NCBI RefSeq assembly: GCF_019977755.1 | Contig: NZ_AP025144.1 | Location: 1,116,001 to 1,180,000, forward strand | Direction of reading: 5' to 3' | DNA length: 64,000 nt | DNA from: Vibrio penaeicida | GTDB lineage: Bacteria > Pseudomonadota > Gammaproteobacteria > Enterobacterales > Vibrionaceae | In this document: in pieces, positions 9,699 to 19,436 of the stretch | Position numbering within the stretch: the stretch's first letter is position 1 | How the letters are laid out: each line of letters opens with the position of its first letter | Notes under the pieces: generated by a model | Databases searched by the model: none | Told to the model about the DNA's origin: nothing | Seen by the model: the letters and a program-made list of their open reading frames with translations, nothing else | Made by a program: the position numbers and the translations under genes

Positions 9699-11573
9699 TT
9701 AGCGCCAGTCGCCGCGAAGTTCAGATACTTTTTCAAACATGTATTCTGTTGTGGCATCTTTTGGCTGAACAGGTTGACCAGCTTCAATCTCCACTTTGGA
9801 CCAAAAGCGTTGTGGGAAACCATGGCACGCTCTACCATCTTTTGAACGGCTAAAGTAACTGCCCCAAAGCCCTTTGAGTGCCATTGGAATGACAGGGACG
9901 GGAGAACGCCTAAGAATCAAGTCCATACCGCGCATAAATGGGTTCATGTTGCCATCATTGGTCAATCGACCCTCTGGGAAAATGCAAACAACGTCGCCAT
10001 TATTGAGTGCTTTTTTTACTTCATTAAATGCTTGGCGAACAGAGCGACTATTAGTTCCGTCAATCGCGATAACGCCACCGTTCTCCAATAGTGTTTTAAT
10101 CGGAGGGAAATGAGCATATTCCTCTTCCATGACAAAACGTATTTGGCGTTTGCAAGCACCAATCATCAGTAGGGCGTCCATATAGCTGACGTGATTGCAG
10201 ACAATCAAAGCCCCACCTTCTTTTGGTATGTTTATCAGGTTCTTGTGCTTAACTCGATACATGGTGTGGGTGAACATCCACAACACCAATCGAGATAAGA
10301 ACATAGGCACTTGCCAATACACGTAAGTGGCAACAAATATATTCAATACGGCAAGAAGTAAAAAGAGGGTTGGAATAGCCAGTTCGAGCACGCTAAGGCA
10401 CACAATACCCAACACGGCACTACCCACCATGTAGATGGAGTTATAAATATTGTTGGCAGCAATGATTTGGGCTCGCTCATTTTCACGCGCTTGGGTCTGC
10501 ATCAATGTATAGAGTGGGACAATAAACAAACCGCCAGATGCGCCCAACATGAGTAAGCTAAAGAACACCGGCCAAAGCTCAGGGTAGGTAAGGAAGCTCG
10601 TAAAATCGCTGAACACCGGTAAAGAGTCAGGAGTGAGCGTTGCCATCATGACGCCAAAAACGCTGATACCAAAGCTACCGACAGGTACGATACCGGGCTC
10701 CAATTTATGTTTGGATATACGGTCACACGCCATTGAACCAATGGCAATTCCAACTGAAAACAGCGCAAGCAGAAAAGAGACGGCGCTTTCATTGCCATTT
10801 AAGTGCAGCTTTGTGTAATTGGGGAACTGAGTGAGATAGCTCGCACCAAGGAACCAGAACCAACTGATCGCCATAATGGCTTGAAAAACGACACGGTCAC
10901 GTTTTGCTATTGCCAACGTGTTTTTAGTTTGTGAAATTGGACGCCACTTAAATTCGACATCTGGAGCGGTAGGCGCTGCCTCAGGGATAGAACGACTTGC
11001 TACATAACCACAACAAGCAAACCCGACAACACAAAGTGCCGCGACCGTCGTTGCATTATCAACTGACGCAATGACGCCAGCACCAAGGGTGCCTAGCAAA
11101 ATAGCAAGGAAAGTCCCCGTTTCTACCAATGCATTTCCCGGAACAAGCTCATCGCGCTTTAAATGTTGCGGGAGCAAAGCGTATTTAACAGGACCGAAAA
11201 ACGCAGATTGCGTTCCCATCAAGAAGAGCAGAATCAGCAATATCAAGTAGCTTTCGGTCACGAAACCGATCGCGCCCAATGTCATGATGGCAATTTCCGC
11301 TAACTTTACTTTCCGGATATAGGCACTCTTTTCGTATTTGTCTGCTAAGACGCCAGCGGAAGCCGAAAACAAAAAGAAAGGCAGAATAAACAAACCGGCC
11401 GCGAGATTTATAAATAGATTACTTGATACAGGAAGGGCTTCAGCTCCGGCGAAAGCAACAAATAACAACAAGACATTTTTAAAGATATTGTCGTTAAATG
11501 CGCCAAAAAATTGTGTAATAAAGTACGGGAGAAAGCGCTTTTGTGTTATTAAAGACGGGTGCTGGTTAGGCAT
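9699..11573 (-). CDS. LplT-like MFS transporter fused to PlsC-type acyltransferase
   Basis: 624-aa two-part protein. Residues about 1-410 form an MFS transporter resembling the lysophospholipid flippase LplT. The C-terminal 200 residues are a glycerophospholipid acyltransferase with the HX4D motif in NHVSYMDAL, the FPEGRLTNDG substrate motif and a following PVIPMAL segment. In E. coli LplT and the Aas acyltransferase are separate proteins. This arrangement has no acyl-ACP synthetase domain. The likely role is to bring lysophospholipid across the inner membrane and reacylate it. It starts 9 nt after the tetR gene, so the two form one operon. Confidence 0.85.
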   Translation of the reverse strand: MPNQHPSLITQKRFLPYFITQFFGAFNDNIFKNVLLLFVAFAGAEALPVSSNLFINLAAGLFILPFFLFSASAGVLADKYEKSAYIRKVKLAEIAIMTLGAIGFVTESYLILLILLFLMGTQSAFFGPVKYALLPQHLKRDELVPGNALVETGTFLAILLGTLGAGVIASVDNATTVAALCVVGFACCGYVASRSIPEAAPTAPDVEFKWRPISQTKNTLAIAKRDRVVFQAIMAISWFWFLGASYLTQFPNYTKLHLNGNESAVSFLLALFSVGIAIGSMACDRISKHKLEPGIVPVGSFGISVFGVMMATLTPDSLPVFSDFTSFLTYPELWPVFFSLLMLGASGGLFIVPLYTLMQTQARENERAQIIAANNIYNSIYMVGSAVLGIVCLSVLELAIPTLFLLLAVLNIFVATYVYWQVPMFLSRLVLWMFTHTMYRVKHKNLINIPKEGGALIVCNHVSYMDALLMIGACKRQIRFVMEEEYAHFPPIKTLLENGGVIAIDGTNSRSVRQAFNEVKKALNNGDVVCIFPEGRLTNDGNMNPFMRGMDLILRRSPVPVIPMALKGLWGSYFSRSKDGRACHGFPQRFWSKVEIEAGQPVQPKDATTEYMFEKVSELRGDWR

Positions 11574-11582
11574 TCAAATTCC

Positions 11583-12179
11583 TTATGCTTGCCAGTTAGC
11601 TAAATAGTTGGACAGTAAGTTGTCGATTAAAATTTTGCCATCGATTGGCGACGCAGAAAAGAATTTATCGTCTACGCTAAGCAAGGTAATTCCATGTACT
11701 CCTGCCCAAAGAACTCGACTGGCTTCGACTACGTTCTGATCAGATCCTTCAGGGGTGATCATTTGAATTAGGCTTTCAAGCATGCCAGTCATTTTGTCTA
11801 TTCGCTCTGACTGCCAAGTCGGTAGCTCTTCCCCGTTCATCGTGTGCTGAAAAATGAGCTGCCAGCGATGTGGGTGTGCCAAAGCAAAATCGTGGTAACA
11901 ATACGCCAGCTTATGTAGGGCATCAATGGGGTGTTGAGCATCCTCAACGGCTTTTTCTGCTTGCTGCGATAGCTCATCCAAAGTTTGTGCAACAGCTTGT
12001 AAAAGCAATAAATTATAATTGCCAAATACATTTACAAGAGTGCTAGGGACGTAACCAATCATGTTGGCAATCTTTCTGAGGCTGAGCTCGTGGTGAGGTT
12101 TTTCTTCAAGGAAAGATTTCACGTTATCGAGGGTAAGTGCTATCAATTCTTCACGTGTATGATCGTTACGTCTGGCCAT
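11583..12179 (-). CDS. TetR-family regulator
   Basis: About 198-aa TetR/AcrR protein. The N-terminal helix-turn-helix is seen in SLRKIANMIGYVPSTLVNVFGNYNLLL, and the C-terminal half carries the RWQLIF...LP.W pattern of the WHG-type ligand domain. The start at 12179 (MARRNDHT) is preferred to an upstream ATG because the longer form would run into the operator-like palindrome. It precedes the transporter-acyltransferase gene by 9 nt and probably represses both genes in response to a lipid or membrane signal. Confidence 0.88.
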   Translation of the reverse strand: MARRNDHTREELIALTLDNVKSFLEEKPHHELSLRKIANMIGYVPSTLVNVFGNYNLLLLQAVAQTLDELSQQAEKAVEDAQHPIDALHKLAYCYHDFALAHPHRWQLIFQHTMNGEELPTWQSERIDKMTGMLESLIQMITPEGSDQNVVEASRVLWAGVHGITLLSVDDKFFSASPIDGKILIDNLLSNYLANWQA

Positions 12180-12194
12180 GGTTGAATGTATTAA

Positions 12195-12211
12195 AATGAA
12201 CAATGTTCATT
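12195..12211. promoter_or_regulatory. Probable TetR operator
   Basis: Perfect palindrome AATGAACA-A-TGTTCATT lying 15 bp before the tetR start codon. Size, symmetry and position fit an autoregulatory TetR-family operator. It also overlaps a weak plus-strand promoter (TGTTCA at 12204-12209, TATATA at 12227-12232). Confidence 0.75.
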
Positions 12212-12238
12212 ATTTTAAGTGTCGCTTATATAAGGGTC

Positions 12239-12320
12239 AAGACGAGAAACACTTGTGAGCTCAAATTACTGAAATCTGAGCTGTACGGATGCGTATCCAT
12301 GTACAGTTTTGTCATTTTTC
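12239..12320 (+). ncRNA. Candidate short TetR-controlled transcript
   Basis: Between tetR and the Tim44-like gene two stems follow each other on the plus strand: AGCTCA/TGAGCT (12259-12282) and CTGTAC-GGAT/ATCC-GTACAG (12281-12306). The second is followed by TTTTGTCATTTTT, as in an intrinsic terminator. No protein gene precedes it on this strand. A weak promoter overlapping the TetR palindrome would give an RNA of about 80 nt. It could equally be a terminator guarding the next gene. Confidence 0.35.
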
Positions 12321-12502
12321 AATGAACTGCATACCCTAATGATGATTTTGTTAGCAATATCCTGAAACACACATTTGTGTTGCACGTATTTTATTGTTAA
12401 CAACTTGAGGCTATGATTCTTAAAGTACTTGTGTCGCCTTGTTTTTCGCTTGGGTTGCCCATATGTACGTACTGTTAAAATCAGAATTAAGAGAAAATAA
12501 CG

Positions 12503-13375
12503 ATGAAACGATTATTTGCGTTTGTCGCTTTATTGATGATTTCCGTCACCGCTGCACCGATTGCTGAAGCAAAGAAATTCGGTGGTGGTAAATCATTTGG
12601 TAAAAGCCACAAAACTGCGCCTGCTCCAAAACAGCAACAACAAAACACTAATACTGTCGGCAAAGATCAAGGTAAACAAACCAGTGGCAAAAAAGGCTTA
12701 ATGGGTGGTTTGCTAGGCGGTTTACTTGCAGGCGGGCTACTAGCAGCATTCTTTGGCGGTGCGTTTGAAGGTATCCAGTTTATGGATATTCTGATCATGG
12801 GATTGATTGCCTTTGTTATCTTTAAGTTGATGAAAGGCATGCTTGCCTCTAAGCAAGGCAGTATGAATCAACAACAACCAGCTTATTCTGGTGCAAACCG
12901 CAATACGTTTGAGCCACAACAGCAGCCAAATGTTCATAACTTCGAGCAGACTCAGCCATTATCTGGCGGATTTGGAGCTGCAGGTACAAGTGACGTTCCA
13001 CACAATTACCCACCGGGTTTTGATCATGCTGCATTTGTTAATGGTTCTCGTGAGCACTACCGCAAATTGCAAGGTGCGTGGAATCACAACGAATTAGAAA
13101 CGATTCGTGAGTATGTTTCTCCTGGTTTGTTTGATGACCTATCTGCAGAACGTGCAAAGCTAGAAGGTGAGCAACACACTGACGTTATGTACGTGGATGC
13201 TGAAATTGTTCGTGCAGACCACAATGCAACGTCTGCACAGCTTAGCCTTCAATTTAGTGGTCGTTACCGCGACGCAGCAGAAGGCGTAGAAGAAGACATC
13301 ACAGACGTTTGGCACTTAGAGCGTGATTTAACGCAACCTAATGCACCATGGCTGATTGTTGGTATTCAAGCGTAA
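12503..13375 (+). CDS. Tim44-like domain membrane protein
   Basis: 290-aa protein with a signal peptide (residues 1-23, ending AEA), a Lys/Gln/Gly-rich linker, a glycine-rich hydrophobic hairpin at about 67-111 and a C-terminal Tim44-like (TIM44/MBA1) domain at about 170-290, recognisable from the FVNGSREHYRKLQGAWNHNE region onward. Bacterial members are conserved but have no agreed function; the fold binds lipid or membrane partners in mitochondria. It stands alone, has its own upstream region and is closed by the strong terminator at 13403-13435. Confidence 0.85.
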   Translation: MKRLFAFVALLMISVTAAPIAEAKKFGGGKSFGKSHKTAPAPKQQQQNTNTVGKDQGKQTSGKKGLMGGLLGGLLAGGLLAAFFGGAFEGIQFMDILIMGLIAFVIFKLMKGMLASKQGSMNQQQPAYSGANRNTFEPQQQPNVHNFEQTQPLSGGFGAAGTSDVPHNYPPGFDHAAFVNGSREHYRKLQGAWNHNELETIREYVSPGLFDDLSAERAKLEGEQHTDVMYVDAEIVRADHNATSAQLSLQFSGRYRDAAEGVEEDITDVWHLERDLTQPNAPWLIVGIQA

Positions 13376-13402
13376 CGTTTAATTTGGTTACCCTATAGAC
13401 AT

Positions 13403-13435
13403 AAGCCCCTTCCTCTTTGAGGAAGGGGCTTTCTT
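13403..13435 (+). terminator. Terminator of the Tim44-like gene
   Basis: AAGCCCCTTCCTC and GAGGAAGGGGCTT form a 13-bp GC-rich stem followed by TCTTATTT, 27 nt after the stop codon. Confidence 0.9.
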
Positions 13436-13503
13436 ATTTGTGAAAGGTCGACTTTGTGAATGGTCGATTTATCAAAAGTTTTAAAATCAATTTGGACAGG
13501 TAC

Positions 13504-13531
13504 AAAAAAACCGCCAACAGGCGGTTTTTTT
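13504..13531 (-). terminator. Terminator of pta (bidirectional)
   Basis: AAAAAAACCGCC and GGCGGTTTTTTT pair around ACAG. It is symmetrical and T-rich on both strands, and lies 16 nt beyond the pta stop. Confidence 0.88.
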
Positions 13532-13546
13532 GATTCTTGTACAGAA

Positions 13547-15700
13547 TTAAGCTTCGGCTTCTTCTGCTTGTTTTGCCTGAATGGCAGTCAGTGCAACAGT
13601 GTAAACAATGTCGTCAACCAAAGCGCCACGAGACAAATCGTTAACAGGTTTACGCATGCCCTGAAGCATTGGACCAATTGAAACAAGATCCGCACTACGC
13701 TGAACCGCTTTGTATGTTGTGTTACCTGTGTTTAGGTCAGGGAATACAAATACAGTCGCTTTACCCGCTACCGGAGAGTTAGGTGCTTTAGAAGCAGCTA
13801 CGTTTTCCATGATTGCAGCATCGTATTGAAGTGGACCATCAATAACCAAGTCAGGACGCTTTTCTTGAGCAATTTTGGTTGCTTCACGTACTTTTTCAAC
13901 GTCTGCACCCTGACCGGATGTTCCCGTCGAGTATGAGATCATTGCAACGCGTGGGTCGATACCAAATGCGGCTGCAGAATCTGCCGACTGAATCGCTATT
14001 TCTGCCAGTTGTTCCGCGTTTGGATCTGGGTTGATAGCACAGTCACCGTAAACCAAAACTTGATCTGGCAGAAGCATAAAGAACACAGACGAAACAAGAG
14101 AAGCGCTAGGTGCTGTCTTGATAAGCTGAAGTGGTGGACGAATGGTGTTAGCCGTTGTATGAACCGCACCAGAAACCAAGCCATCAACTTCTTCGCGCTC
14201 TAGCATCATTGTGCCAAGAACCACTGTGTCTTCTAATTGCTCACGTGCAACGACTTCCGTCATGCCTTTATTCTTACGCAACTCAACCAAGCGAGCAATG
14301 TATTTTTCGCGAACGACTGTTGGGTCGATGATCTCAACGCCACTGCCTAAAACAACACCTTGCTGTTCTGCTACACGCTTAATCTCTTCAGGGTTACCTA
14401 AAAGTACACACTCGGCAATACCGCGTTCCGCACAGATAGCTGCTGCTTTCACGGTACGTGGCTCATCGCCTTCAGGAAGTACAATACGTTTTGCAGCGCG
14501 ACGAGCAAATTCAGTTAGCTGGTAACGGAATGCTGGTGGGCTTAGACGACGAACCGCAGCAGAGCCTTCGGTTAGGGTGTCAATCCAAGGGCCATCAATG
14601 TGGCTGGCAACGTGGTCGTTAACGAATTCAATTCGCTCACGGTCATCCGCGGGTACTTCTAGGCTAAAGCTTTGTAGGTTCAAAGACGTCTGCCAAGTGT
14701 TACCTTGTGCCTTGAAGATAGGCAACCCTGTTTCAAAAGCAGGTTTACATAGGTCAACGATTTCACTAGGGATATCGTAACCACCGGTCAGTAAAATCGC
14801 ACCAATTTCAACGCCATTCATTGAAGCCAAAGCAGCAGCCACAATAACGTCTGGACGATCGGCTGATGTAACAAGCAGAGAGCCAGGTCGGAAGTGCTCA
14901 ATCATATTTGGAAGCGAACGTGCACAGAACGTGATGCTCTTGATACGACGGCTCGCAATATCGCCTTCATTAATGATATCTGCGTTCAAGTGCTTTGCCA
15001 TATCGATAGCACGAGTAGCAATCAGGTCGATGCTCCAAGGCACGCAACCTAGCACGCGAATTGGACTAGAGTTGAATATTTGCATCACTTCTAGGTTCGC
15101 TTGGTGCGCACTGTCTGCATCATCAAAGATTTCAGACAGGTCAGGACGAGTACGACCAGCATCATCAACAGGGGCGTTCAATTTGTTAATGATAACGCCA
15201 GAAATGCTCTTATTTTTTGTTCCACCAAAGTTAGAACAAGCAACTTCGATTCGCTCTTTTAACTGAGTTGGATTGTCAGTGCCTGGTGTCGCAACAAATA
15301 CGATTTCAGCACCCAATGTTTTCGCAATCTCGGCATTGACTTGGTTAGCAAATGGGTGCTTACGAGTCGGAACCAAACCTTCGATAAGTGTTACATCGGA
15401 ATCTTTGTTAATTCGGTTGTAACGCTCAACCACAGTTTCAAGCAGCTCGTCCATTTTTTCAGCACCAATAAGTGCTTCAGCTTGGGTCATCGGCGTAGGA
15501 TCGCCAATTTTCATGTCGCTGTTGAAACTAACAATAGTTGACGTCAGATCAGGTTGGTCACCGCCGCTGCGTGGCTGTGCGATTGGCTTGTAGAATGAAA
15601 CTTTAACGCCTTTACGCTCCATAGCGCGTAAAACGCCCATGCTAACACTGGTAAGACCAACACCTGCGCTAGTAGGGATAAGCATAATAGTACGTGACAT
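13547..15700 (-). CDS. pta: Phosphate acetyltransferase
   Basis: Interconverts acetyl-CoA and acetyl phosphate; with AckA it forms the acetate overflow and acetate activation route. The 717-aa protein has the long proteobacterial layout: an N-terminal BioD/CobQ-like P-loop domain ([14 protein letters not shown]), a central DRTGG domain and the C-terminal catalytic domain starting at [23 protein letters not shown], with [19 protein letters not shown] near the active site. An AGGAATCCCCT site precedes the start. It follows ackA by 116 nt, with a stem-loop in the gap. Confidence 0.97.
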   Translation of the reverse strand: MSRTIMLIPTSAGVGLTSVSMGVLRAMERKGVKVSFYKPIAQPRSGGDQPDLTSTIVSFNSDMKIGDPTPMTQAEALIGAEKMDELLETVVERYNRINKDSDVTLIEGLVPTRKHPFANQVNAEIAKTLGAEIVFVATPGTDNPTQLKERIEVACSNFGGTKNKSISGVIINKLNAPVDDAGRTRPDLSEIFDDADSAHQANLEVMQIFNSSPIRVLGCVPWSIDLIATRAIDMAKHLNADIINEGDIASRRIKSITFCARSLPNMIEHFRPGSLLVTSADRPDVIVAAALASMNGVEIGAILLTGGYDIPSEIVDLCKPAFETGLPIFKAQGNTWQTSLNLQSFSLEVPADDRERIEFVNDHVASHIDGPWIDTLTEGSAAVRRLSPPAFRYQLTEFARRAAKRIVLPEGDEPRTVKAAAICAERGIAECVLLGNPEEIKRVAEQQGVVLGSGVEIIDPTVVREKYIARLVELRKNKGMTEVVAREQLEDTVVLGTMMLEREEVDGLVSGAVHTTANTIRPPLQLIKTAPSASLVSSVFFMLLPDQVLVYGDCAINPDPNAEQLAEIAIQSADSAAAFGIDPRVAMISYSTGTSGQGADVEKVREATKIAQEKRPDLVIDGPLQYDAAIMENVAASKAPNSPVAGKATVFVFPDLNTGNTTYKAVQRSADLVSIGPMLQGMRKPVNDLSRGALVDDIVYTVALTAIQAKQAEEAEA

Positions 15701-15754
15701 AGGGGATTCCTATCACTATCAGGTAAATGCTTTGCGAAGCTAGAATGTTCCCAA

Positions 15755-15802
15755 AGCTAAAAATAAGAACTGGCTAAGCGCACTCATCGGCACGTTAGCC
15801 AG
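15755..15802 (-). terminator. Stem-loop between ackA and pta
   Basis: On the minus strand CTGGCTAACG and CGCTTAGCCAG pair, followed by TTCTTATTTTT. It sits between ackA and pta and probably acts as a partial terminator that lowers pta relative to ackA. Confidence 0.6.
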
Positions 15803-15816
15803 TAAAAGTCAGTTTA

Positions 15817-17013
15817 TTATAGACCTGCTAAACGCGCAGTGTCTTCAGCAATAACAAGCTCTTCATTTGTTGAGACAACCATTGCAGGGATACGGCTTTC
15901 TGCTTTAGTAATAGTGCCTTCTTTACCAAAACGTGCTTTTAGGTTTGCTGCTTCGTCAACTTCGATGCCGAATACGCCAAGACGGTTTAGAACCATTTCA
16001 CGGATTGGACCAGAGTTTTCACCGATACCGCCAGTAAATACGATTGCATCTAGACGACCTTCAAGAGTTGCTGTGTAACCTGCAACGTATTTCGCTAGAC
16101 GGTGACAGAATACATCCATTGCACGTGTTGCTTCTTCTTTTTCACCGTAGTTGTCTTCAACAAAACGGCAATCTGAAGTGACTTCTGTAAGACCAGCAAG
16201 ACCAGACTCTTTTGTTAGCATGGTGTTGATTTGCTCTACTGAGTAACCAAGTGCATCGTGAAGGTGGAAGATGATTGCTGGGTCGATATCGCCACAACGA
16301 GTACCCATCACCAAACCTTCAAGCGGAGTCAGACCCATTGAAGTATCAACAGACTTACCGTTCTTAATTGCACAAACTGATGCACCGTTACCTAGGTGGC
16401 AGTTAATGATGTTCAATTCGTCCGCTGGTTTACCTAAACGCTCAGCTGTTTCACGAGCGATAAATAGGTGAGAAGTACCGTGCATGCCGTAACGGCGGAT
16501 ACCGTGCTCTTTGTACAAGTTGTACGGAAGTGCGTATAGGTAAGCTTCTTCTGGCATAGTTTGGTGGAATGCTGTATCGAATACAGCGGTCATTGGTAGG
16601 CTTGGGAAGGCTTTTTGTGCAGCCTTGATGCCGATGATTGCTGCTGGGTTGTGAAGAGGTGCTAATGCTGCACAATCTTCAATACCTTTAAGAACGGCAT
16701 CATCAATCAATGCAGATTGAGTAAATTGCTCGCCGCCGTGCACTACACGGTGACCAATTGCTTTCATTTGATCTGCAAGCTCAGGTTTTGAAGCAAGAAT
16801 AGTTTCAACAATGAAAGACAACGCTTCATCGTGCGCAGCACCATTACCTAGTTGTGCTTCGTGCTTTCCATCAAGTTTCCACTTGATGCGAGCTTCTGGA
16901 AGATGAAGACATTCAGCAAGACCTGTAAGGTGCTCGTCGCCGTTTGCTGCATCAACAATTGCAAACTTAAGTGAAGAACTACCGCAGTTTAAAACTAAAA
17001 CTAGCTTAGACAT
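15817..17013 (-). CDS. ackA: Acetate kinase
   Basis: Converts acetyl phosphate and ADP to acetate and ATP. The 398-aa protein has both acetokinase signatures, [14 protein letters not shown] at the N-terminus and [12 protein letters not shown] in the middle, plus FTGGIGENS for nucleotide binding. Length and order with pta are as in E. coli. The divergent yfbV gene on the other side is also conserved in E. coli. Confidence 0.98.
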   Translation of the reverse strand: MSKLVLVLNCGSSSLKFAIVDAANGDEHLTGLAECLHLPEARIKWKLDGKHEAQLGNGAAHDEALSFIVETILASKPELADQMKAIGHRVVHGGEQFTQSALIDDAVLKGIEDCAALAPLHNPAAIIGIKAAQKAFPSLPMTAVFDTAFHQTMPEEAYLYALPYNLYKEHGIRRYGMHGTSHLFIARETAERLGKPADELNIINCHLGNGASVCAIKNGKSVDTSMGLTPLEGLVMGTRCGDIDPAIIFHLHDALGYSVEQINTMLTKESGLAGLTEVTSDCRFVEDNYGEKEEATRAMDVFCHRLAKYVAGYTATLEGRLDAIVFTGGIGENSGPIREMVLNRLGVFGIEVDEAANLKARFGKEGTITKAESRIPAMVVSTNEELVIAEDTARLAGL

Positions 17014-17357
17014 GAGTGACTACCTGTTATTCGTCTGATAAAAGAATCAGTTAAGGATGAAAATCAATCGCAAGCATAAATGTCTTTTTGAAAAGACAAA
17101 TTACGCTTGGTCAAAAAATACTTGAAATTCCGTATCGTTGGACGCATTGATACTTTAATCAACGCGAATACGCTTCCTTGCAAATAACACTCACGGTTGC
17201 CTAAATTGTAAATAACAGCAACAATGAGATTGAGGGTTTGCTAAGGATAGCGATAATGACCCAAGATAACAAAAAAATTTGAGTGCATTTTAACTAGAAT
17301 CAATTTTTTTGCAGCTTTTTTTTAAAGGTTGTCAATTTATTTTAGTGAGAGGTTGGT
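17014..17357. other. ackA-yfbV divergent promoter region
   Basis: This 344-bp gap separates divergent ackA and yfbV. It is AT-rich with several A/T runs (near 17270-17345) but I see no convincing paired -35/-10 boxes or operator. Confidence 0.4.
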
Positions 17358-17810
17358 ATGAACAATAAAGTCGGGCTCATCCATAGTTTGAAAGATGGTC
17401 AAAAATACATGGATACTTGGCCTGTGCGAAAGGAGCTGACCCCTCTTTTTCCAGAACAACGCATCATTAAGGCCACAAAATTTGGTGTCAAAGTGATGCC
17501 AGCTGTCGCTGCGATCAGCGTGCTGATGCAAATGGTGTTTGAAAACCAGCAAGCGATGCCCCAAGCCATTGTGATGGCTTTATTTGCGATTAGCCTTCCT
17601 CTACAGGGTATGTGGTGGTTGGGTAACCGTTCTAATACACAGCTTCCGCCCGCACTTGCAAGCTGGTACCGAGAAATTCATCAAAAAATTATTGAAGCTG
17701 GCGGCGCGCTCGAGCCAATAAAAAGCAAACCACGATACAAAGAACTGGCCGTAACGCTCAATCGTGCGTTTAGGCAGCTGGATAAATCTGCGTTGGAGCG
17801 CTGGTTTTAA
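17358..17810 (+). CDS. yfbV: YfbV, UPF0208 inner-membrane protein
   Basis: 150-aa protein with two central membrane segments (about residues 49-64 and 70-88) and soluble ends. It matches the UPF0208/YfbV family, whose E. coli member is reported to keep the Ter macrodomain from constraining flanking DNA. Position divergent from ackA is conserved. A GAGAGGT site precedes the ATG, and a strong terminator follows at 17869. Confidence 0.9.
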   Translation: MNNKVGLIHSLKDGQKYMDTWPVRKELTPLFPEQRIIKATKFGVKVMPAVAAISVLMQMVFENQQAMPQAIVMALFAISLPLQGMWWLGNRSNTQLPPALASWYREIHQKIIEAGGALEPIKSKPRYKELAVTLNRAFRQLDKSALERWF

Positions 17811-17868
17811 AATCAGATAGATTTTTGATAGCTCGGTTTTTTACCAGTAGACCCTAAAGTAAATTCCC

Positions 17869-17909
17869 AAAAGGAGGCTAGGATCGTTTGATTCCAGCCT
17901 CCTTTTTTG
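17869..17909 (+). terminator. Terminator of yfbV
   Basis: AAAAGGAGGCT and AGCCTCCTTTTTT form an 11-bp stem with a short extra pairing in the loop, then TTGTTGT. Confidence 0.88.
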
Positions 17910-18406
17910 TTGTCTTATTAACGATCTGTAATCATGTCTCACGTACGCTTGTCCCAATTCAGCATGTAAAACTGCGCGACTTCTTTCATTTCTATTTATA
18001 AAAGTCAATTTCATTAGCTAAGATTTATTTTGCATTATTGTTTAAAAAACATCGTCTGTTTTTTATTCAAATGATAAGAATATTACTTTGCTCGCTCTTA
18101 AATATCGTGGTTTTGTGTGCTGGTTAACGCAAATTTCACGTTTTGTTACTTTGTTGTTAATCCTCTCTTCCCTTTATGGAACCTTACTGGTAAAAATGTG
18201 TACATATGCGTAAATAAGCGCGTACAAAATATAGAAACTATAATTAGTAGCTGTTTGTTTCAGATTCCCTAGACTTATGAGTAGGTCACCACACCACAGG
18301 TGCACCATTTAGAGCGCTTAGAATCAAAGAAATAAAACAAGTAAGCTGCCAGGAGATTGGCAGCCACAACATCACAACAACTTTACTGCTGAATCAAGGA
18401 GTCAAG
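17910..18406. other. Leader region before the ABC importer
   Basis: About 500 bp without a recognised gene. It is AT-rich up to about 18250. Near the 3' end are an 11-codon frame (ATG at 18277, encoding MSRSPHHRCTI) and a stem GCTGCCA/TGGCAGC at 18345-18364, 43 nt before the importer start. This might be a leader controlling the importer, but no known riboswitch is recognised. Confidence 0.4.
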
Positions 18407-19372
18407 ATGAAAGCAAGTCAAATCATTGCTACCGCGTGTATTGCCGGTGCAGCGTTACTTTCCTCTACAGGTGTTATTGCTAAAACGGCGAAAGTTGCCG
18501 TATCACAAATCGTAGAGCATCCCGCTCTGGACGCGACACGCCAGGGGTTGCTCGATGGTCTTAAAGAAAAGGGTTATGTGGAAGGGAAAAACCTAGAATT
18601 TGAATATCGTACAGCCCAAGGTAATCCGGCGATTGCGGTACAAATAGCGCGCCAGTTTGTTGGTGAAAACCCAGATGTATTGGTAGGTATTGCTACGCCA
18701 ACTGCACAAGCCTTGGTTTCTTCAACTCGCTCTATTCCGGTTGTATTCACTGCGGTAACCGACCCTGTTGGCGCTAAGCTGGTAGGCAGCATGAAAAAAC
18801 CAGGCAAGAACGTCACAGGTTTATCGGATTTATCGCCTGTTGCTCAACACGTTGACTTAATTCAAGAGATTTTACCAAACGCTAAATCTATTGGTGTGGT
18901 GTATAACCCAGGTGAAGCGAATGCCGTTACTCTGGTAGAGCTTTTGAAAGAAGCTGCGGATGCAAAAGGCCTCAAAGTTGTTGAAGCGACGGCTTTAAAG
19001 AGTGCGGATGTTCAATCGGCAACTCAAGCCATCTCTGCTAAATCTGATGTGATTTATGCCCCTACAGATAACACCGTTGCGAGTGCCATCGAAGGTATGA
19101 TCGTCGCAGCGAATCAAGCGAAAACACCAGTTCTTGGCGGCGCTACCTCTTATGTTGAGAAAGGAGCAGTGGCAAGCTTAGGTTTTGATTACTACCAAGT
19201 CGGTGTTCAAACTGCTGATTATGTAGCCGCTATTTTAGAAGGTGCGGAACCGGGTAGTCTAGATGTGAATGTGGCAAAAGGTTCTGACCTTGTTGTGAAC
19301 AAAACTGCTGCTGAAAAGATTGGTGTTACCATTCCTAATTCCGTTCTGGATCGTGCAACTAGCGTAAAATAA
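18407..19372 (+). CDS. ABC transporter substrate-binding protein (PF04392 type)
   Basis: 321-aa periplasmic protein. The signal peptide spans residues 1-25 (hydrophobic IIATACIAGAALLSSTG, cleavage near VIAKT). The mature part has the two-lobed periplasmic-binding fold of the ABC_sub_bind family, with VAVSQIVEHPALDATRQGL at its start and the VVFTAVTDPVGAKLV segment. Family members bind amino acids or similar small ligands. It is followed by permease and ATPase genes, and a terminator hairpin between it and the permease should give an excess of binding protein. The ligand is unknown. Confidence 0.88.
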   Translation: MKASQIIATACIAGAALLSSTGVIAKTAKVAVSQIVEHPALDATRQGLLDGLKEKGYVEGKNLEFEYRTAQGNPAIAVQIARQFVGENPDVLVGIATPTAQALVSSTRSIPVVFTAVTDPVGAKLVGSMKKPGKNVTGLSDLSPVAQHVDLIQEILPNAKSIGVVYNPGEANAVTLVELLKEAADAKGLKVVEATALKSADVQSATQAISAKSDVIYAPTDNTVASAIEGMIVAANQAKTPVLGGATSYVEKGAVASLGFDYYQVGVQTADYVAAILEGAEPGSLDVNVAKGSDLVVNKTAAEKIGVTIPNSVLDRATSVK

Positions 19373-19379
19373 TAACACT

Positions 19380-19415
19380 AAGCCCGAATAGTGCTCGCTA
19401 TTCGGGCTTTTTATA
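19380..19415 (+). terminator. Partial terminator inside the ABC operon
   Basis: AAGCCCGAATAG and CTATTCGGGCTTTTT form a 12-bp stem with a T-run, between the binding-protein and permease genes. It probably limits expression of the downstream pair. Confidence 0.85.
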
Positions 19416-19436
19416 TCAAGCAGAAAGGGAGTTGTT

